From Clostridia bacterium (GTDB lineage: Bacteria > Bacillota > Clostridia > Christensenellales > Aristaeellaceae): a stretch of 64,000 nt of DNA. How positions within the stretch are numbered: position 1 is the stretch's first letter; the number at the start of each line of letters is the position of its first letter. Of the stretch, positions 62,521 to 64,000 are shown in pieces. The DNA lies in assembly GCA_017448975.1 (NCBI GenBank), contig JAFSKN010000045.1, forward strand, positions 1-64,000. The letters run 5' to 3'. The position numbers and the translations under genes were made by a program. A model generated the notes under the pieces. The model was given only the letters and a program-made list of their open reading frames with translations. It had not been told where the DNA came from and did no database searches.

Positions 62521-62555
62521 ACGAAAAGGCCGGCCAAAGCGGCCGGCCCCTTCGT
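62521..62555 (+). terminator. Terminator after the nucleoside transporter operon
   Basis: ACGAA...GGCCGGCC and GGCCGGCC...TTCGT arms around a short AAAGC loop. The T-tract is weak. Confidence 0.6.
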
Positions 62556-62591
62556 TTGCGAATTTTGATTTGAAGCAAGGAGGATCTCGGT

Positions 62592-63680
62592 ATGCCCTTT
62601 TCCCTGGATCCGTTTACGCCCCCGGATTTTCAAAAAGAGCGATTTCTCGCCGCGCCCTCGGTCCGGATGGAACCCGCCCCCAAGGACGGCGTAGCGCCGG
62701 AGCGTTACCACGCCATGAGCATTTTTCCGGAGTACTTCAAGGTCGGCGGGCAATGGCTGCTGGCCGAGGAAAACCGCATGGACTGCGTGCCGGTGTTCGA
62801 GAACGGGAAAATCCAGGTGCGGGAATTCCGCAATTTGAAGCGGGGCGACCTGGTGATCTGCGGCCGGACGGAGAACTGCGAAGAAGGCATTTTCGTTTAT
62901 GCCCAGGGCTTTGACAACCCCTGCGAAACGCGGGAAACCTTTGCCTTCCGCCAGGGGCATACCCGGGAAAGCTCGTTCAGCCGGGATTACGACGAGCTGT
63001 ACGGCCTGCTGCGGTATGAGCGCGACCATGGGAACATCCTGTGGGTGATGGGCCCGGCCTTTTCCTTTGACCACGACGCGCGGAACGCTTTTTCCCGGAT
63101 CGTGGCGGGCGGCTACGCCCATGCCGTGCTGGCGGGCAACGCCCTGGCCACCCACGATCTGGAAGGGGCCTATTTGGGCACGGCGCTGGGGCAGAACATT
63201 TATACCCAGAAGCACCAGCCCAACGGCCATTATAACCATTTGGACACCCTGAACCGGGTGCGCTATTACGGCTCCATCCAGCGCTTTATGGAAGCGGAGC
63301 ACATCGACAACGGCATCATTCACAGCTGCGAAAAGTACGGCGTGCCCTACGTGCTGGCGGGCTCCATCCGGGACGACGGCCCCCTGCCCTGCGTGTACGG
63401 CGACGTGTACCAGGCCCAGGACGCCATGCGCGCCTACGTAAAAAAGGCCACCACCGTCATCTGCATGGCCACCATGCTCCACTCTATCGCCGTGGGGAAT
63501 ATGACGCCCTCTTACCGCGTGCTGCCCGACGGCACGGTGCGGAAGGTGTATTTTTACTGCGTGGACATTTCCGAATTCATGGTGAACAAGCTGACGGATC
63601 GGGGCAGCCTCACTTCCCGGGGCATCGTCACCAACGCCCAGGATTTTATCGTGAATATCGCCAACGGACTGGGAGTATAA
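62592..63680 (+). CDS. TIGR00300-type protein (archaeal-type ornithine cyclodeaminase / LOR-SDH-like)
   Basis: 362 residues. The C-terminal two thirds match the TIGR00300 family strongly: GNALATHDLEGAYLGTALG, VLAGSIRDDGPLPCVYGDV, AQDAMRAYVKK and ATMLHSIAVGNMTPS. Members include archaeal NAD-dependent ornithine cyclodeaminase and the C-terminal part of cyanobacterial AgrE/ArgZ, which convert ornithine to proline with loss of ammonia. The N-terminal ~100 residues correspond to the beta-rich LOR/SDH domain; an arginine dihydrolase domain is absent. AAGGAGG lies before the ATG. It has no arginine or proline genes beside it, so its substrate remains inferred. Confidence 0.8.
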   Translation: MPFSLDPFTPPDFQKERFLAAPSVRMEPAPKDGVAPERYHAMSIFPEYFKVGGQWLLAEENRMDCVPVFENGKIQVREFRNLKRGDLVICGRTENCEEGIFVYAQGFDNPCETRETFAFRQGHTRESSFSRDYDELYGLLRYERDHGNILWVMGPAFSFDHDARNAFSRIVAGGYAHAVLAGNALATHDLEGAYLGTALGQNIYTQKHQPNGHYNHLDTLNRVRYYGSIQRFMEAEHIDNGIIHSCEKYGVPYVLAGSIRDDGPLPCVYGDVYQAQDAMRAYVKKATTVICMATMLHSIAVGNMTPSYRVLPDGTVRKVYFYCVDISEFMVNKLTDRGSLTSRGIVTNAQDFIVNIANGLGV

Positions 63681-63683
63681 TAC

Positions 63684-63963
63684 GTTACTACTCAGCCTTC
63701 GGCTTCGTAGTAACGCGCGGGCGGGTATTGCATACCCCCCGCGTGCCCCTCAACGGTTTTTCCTAAAATCCCTGCGGGATTTCCGGGCGGAAAAACCGCA
63801 AGGAAAGAAAATTTCATCTGGTCGTCTTCGCTCCCGCCTGAAATTTTCCGTCCTCGCGGCGTACACGCCGCCGCTGCGGATTTCAGACAAGGGGAGTACC
63901 CCTTGTCAATCCCCCTCCGCCCCTGTTTCTTATCCCAATATTCAGGGTAGGCTGAGTAGTAAC
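63684..63963 (+). repeat. Multi-hairpin element B with terminal inverted repeats, copy 2
   Basis: Termini GTTACTACTCAGCCT (63684-63698) and AGGCTGAGTAGTAAC (63949-63963) are perfect 15-base complements. The left terminus can instead pair locally with GTAGTAAC at 63707-63714. Further stems include GGCGGGTATTGCATACCCCCC, CGGTTTTTCC...GGAAAAACCG, AAAATTTCA...TGAAATTTT, GCGGCGTACACGCCGC and GACAAGGGGAGTACCCCTTG. The core CGGCGTACACGCCGCCG plus TGCGGATTTCAGAC (about 63857-63887) matches copy 1 in reverse. It fills the end of the window after 63680; no gene is seen there. Confidence 0.85.
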
Positions 63964-64000
63964 TCTTACGTTTCGTTCCTCCGTCCCGCCAGATATGCCT

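Overview
The window reads as a chromosome segment of a GC-rich member of the class Clostridia (Bacillota), probably an uncultured gut lineage. The evidence is a methionine T-box leader, AGGAGG-type ribosome binding sites, frequent TTG/GTG starts, SpaA/Cna-B-like domains, VanZ proteins, a BMP-type nucleoside ABC transporter and an uncoupled acpS-nnr locus. The genus cannot be fixed from the sequence. I see no rRNA, tRNA, IS transposase, prophage or CRISPR array.

Region 1 (1-7.4 kb, mostly minus strand): an HTH protein with a histone-H1-like tail, a U32 peptidase, murG, tex and a MATE exporter. Region 2 (7.4-11.6 kb): metG behind a T-box leader that carries an inserted palindromic repeat, then an MFS efflux gene preceded by a 20-codon leader peptide and alternative hairpins, which looks like translational attenuation. 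Region 3 (11.6-18.2 kb): a secreted protein diverges from an amino-acid-type binding protein. The latter is followed by a 1215-residue ECF-like/propeller/HD-GYP fusion and a BMP-type binding protein, together a likely ligand-sensing c-di-GMP module. Region 4 (18.2-22.8 kb): trpS, a DUF1905 gene, a P1 peptidase, acpS and nnr, a tight housekeeping run.

Region 5 (23.0-46.2 kb) is a large plus-strand exopolysaccharide locus. It opens with an unusual pair: a MotA/TolQ-type channel protein fused to an EAL domain, and a MotB-like protein whose usual peptidoglycan-binding domain is replaced by SpaA/Cna-B-like modules. Next come a Wzz/BY-kinase-like protein with a damaged Walker A and no tyrosines in its tail, a VanZ protein, a Wzy-type polymerase, manC, an algD-like dehydrogenase, a heparinase/alginate-lyase-family protein, a CapK-like ligase, six glycosyltransferases and a Wzx flippase. 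manC plus algD implies GDP-mannuronate as precursor. The following Cthe_2159-type protein and second VanZ protein may belong to the same surface programme.

Region 6 (48.5-57.5 kb, minus strand): small membrane proteins, a DUF1972 glycosyltransferase, galT, a TraB/GumN protein and a BMP-type ABC transporter whose ATPase is degenerate. Region 7 (57.7-63.7 kb, plus): a canonical BMP-type transporter (binding protein, ATPase, two permeases) diverging from the degenerate one, then a TIGR00300-type enzyme.

Two families of structured intergenic repeats run through the window: a 21-bp-stem hairpin family (five sites) and a longer multi-hairpin element with covarying terminal inverted repeats (two copies). 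The most novel candidate system is the MotA-EAL / MotB-SpaA / pseudokinase trio at 23.0-29.1 kb.
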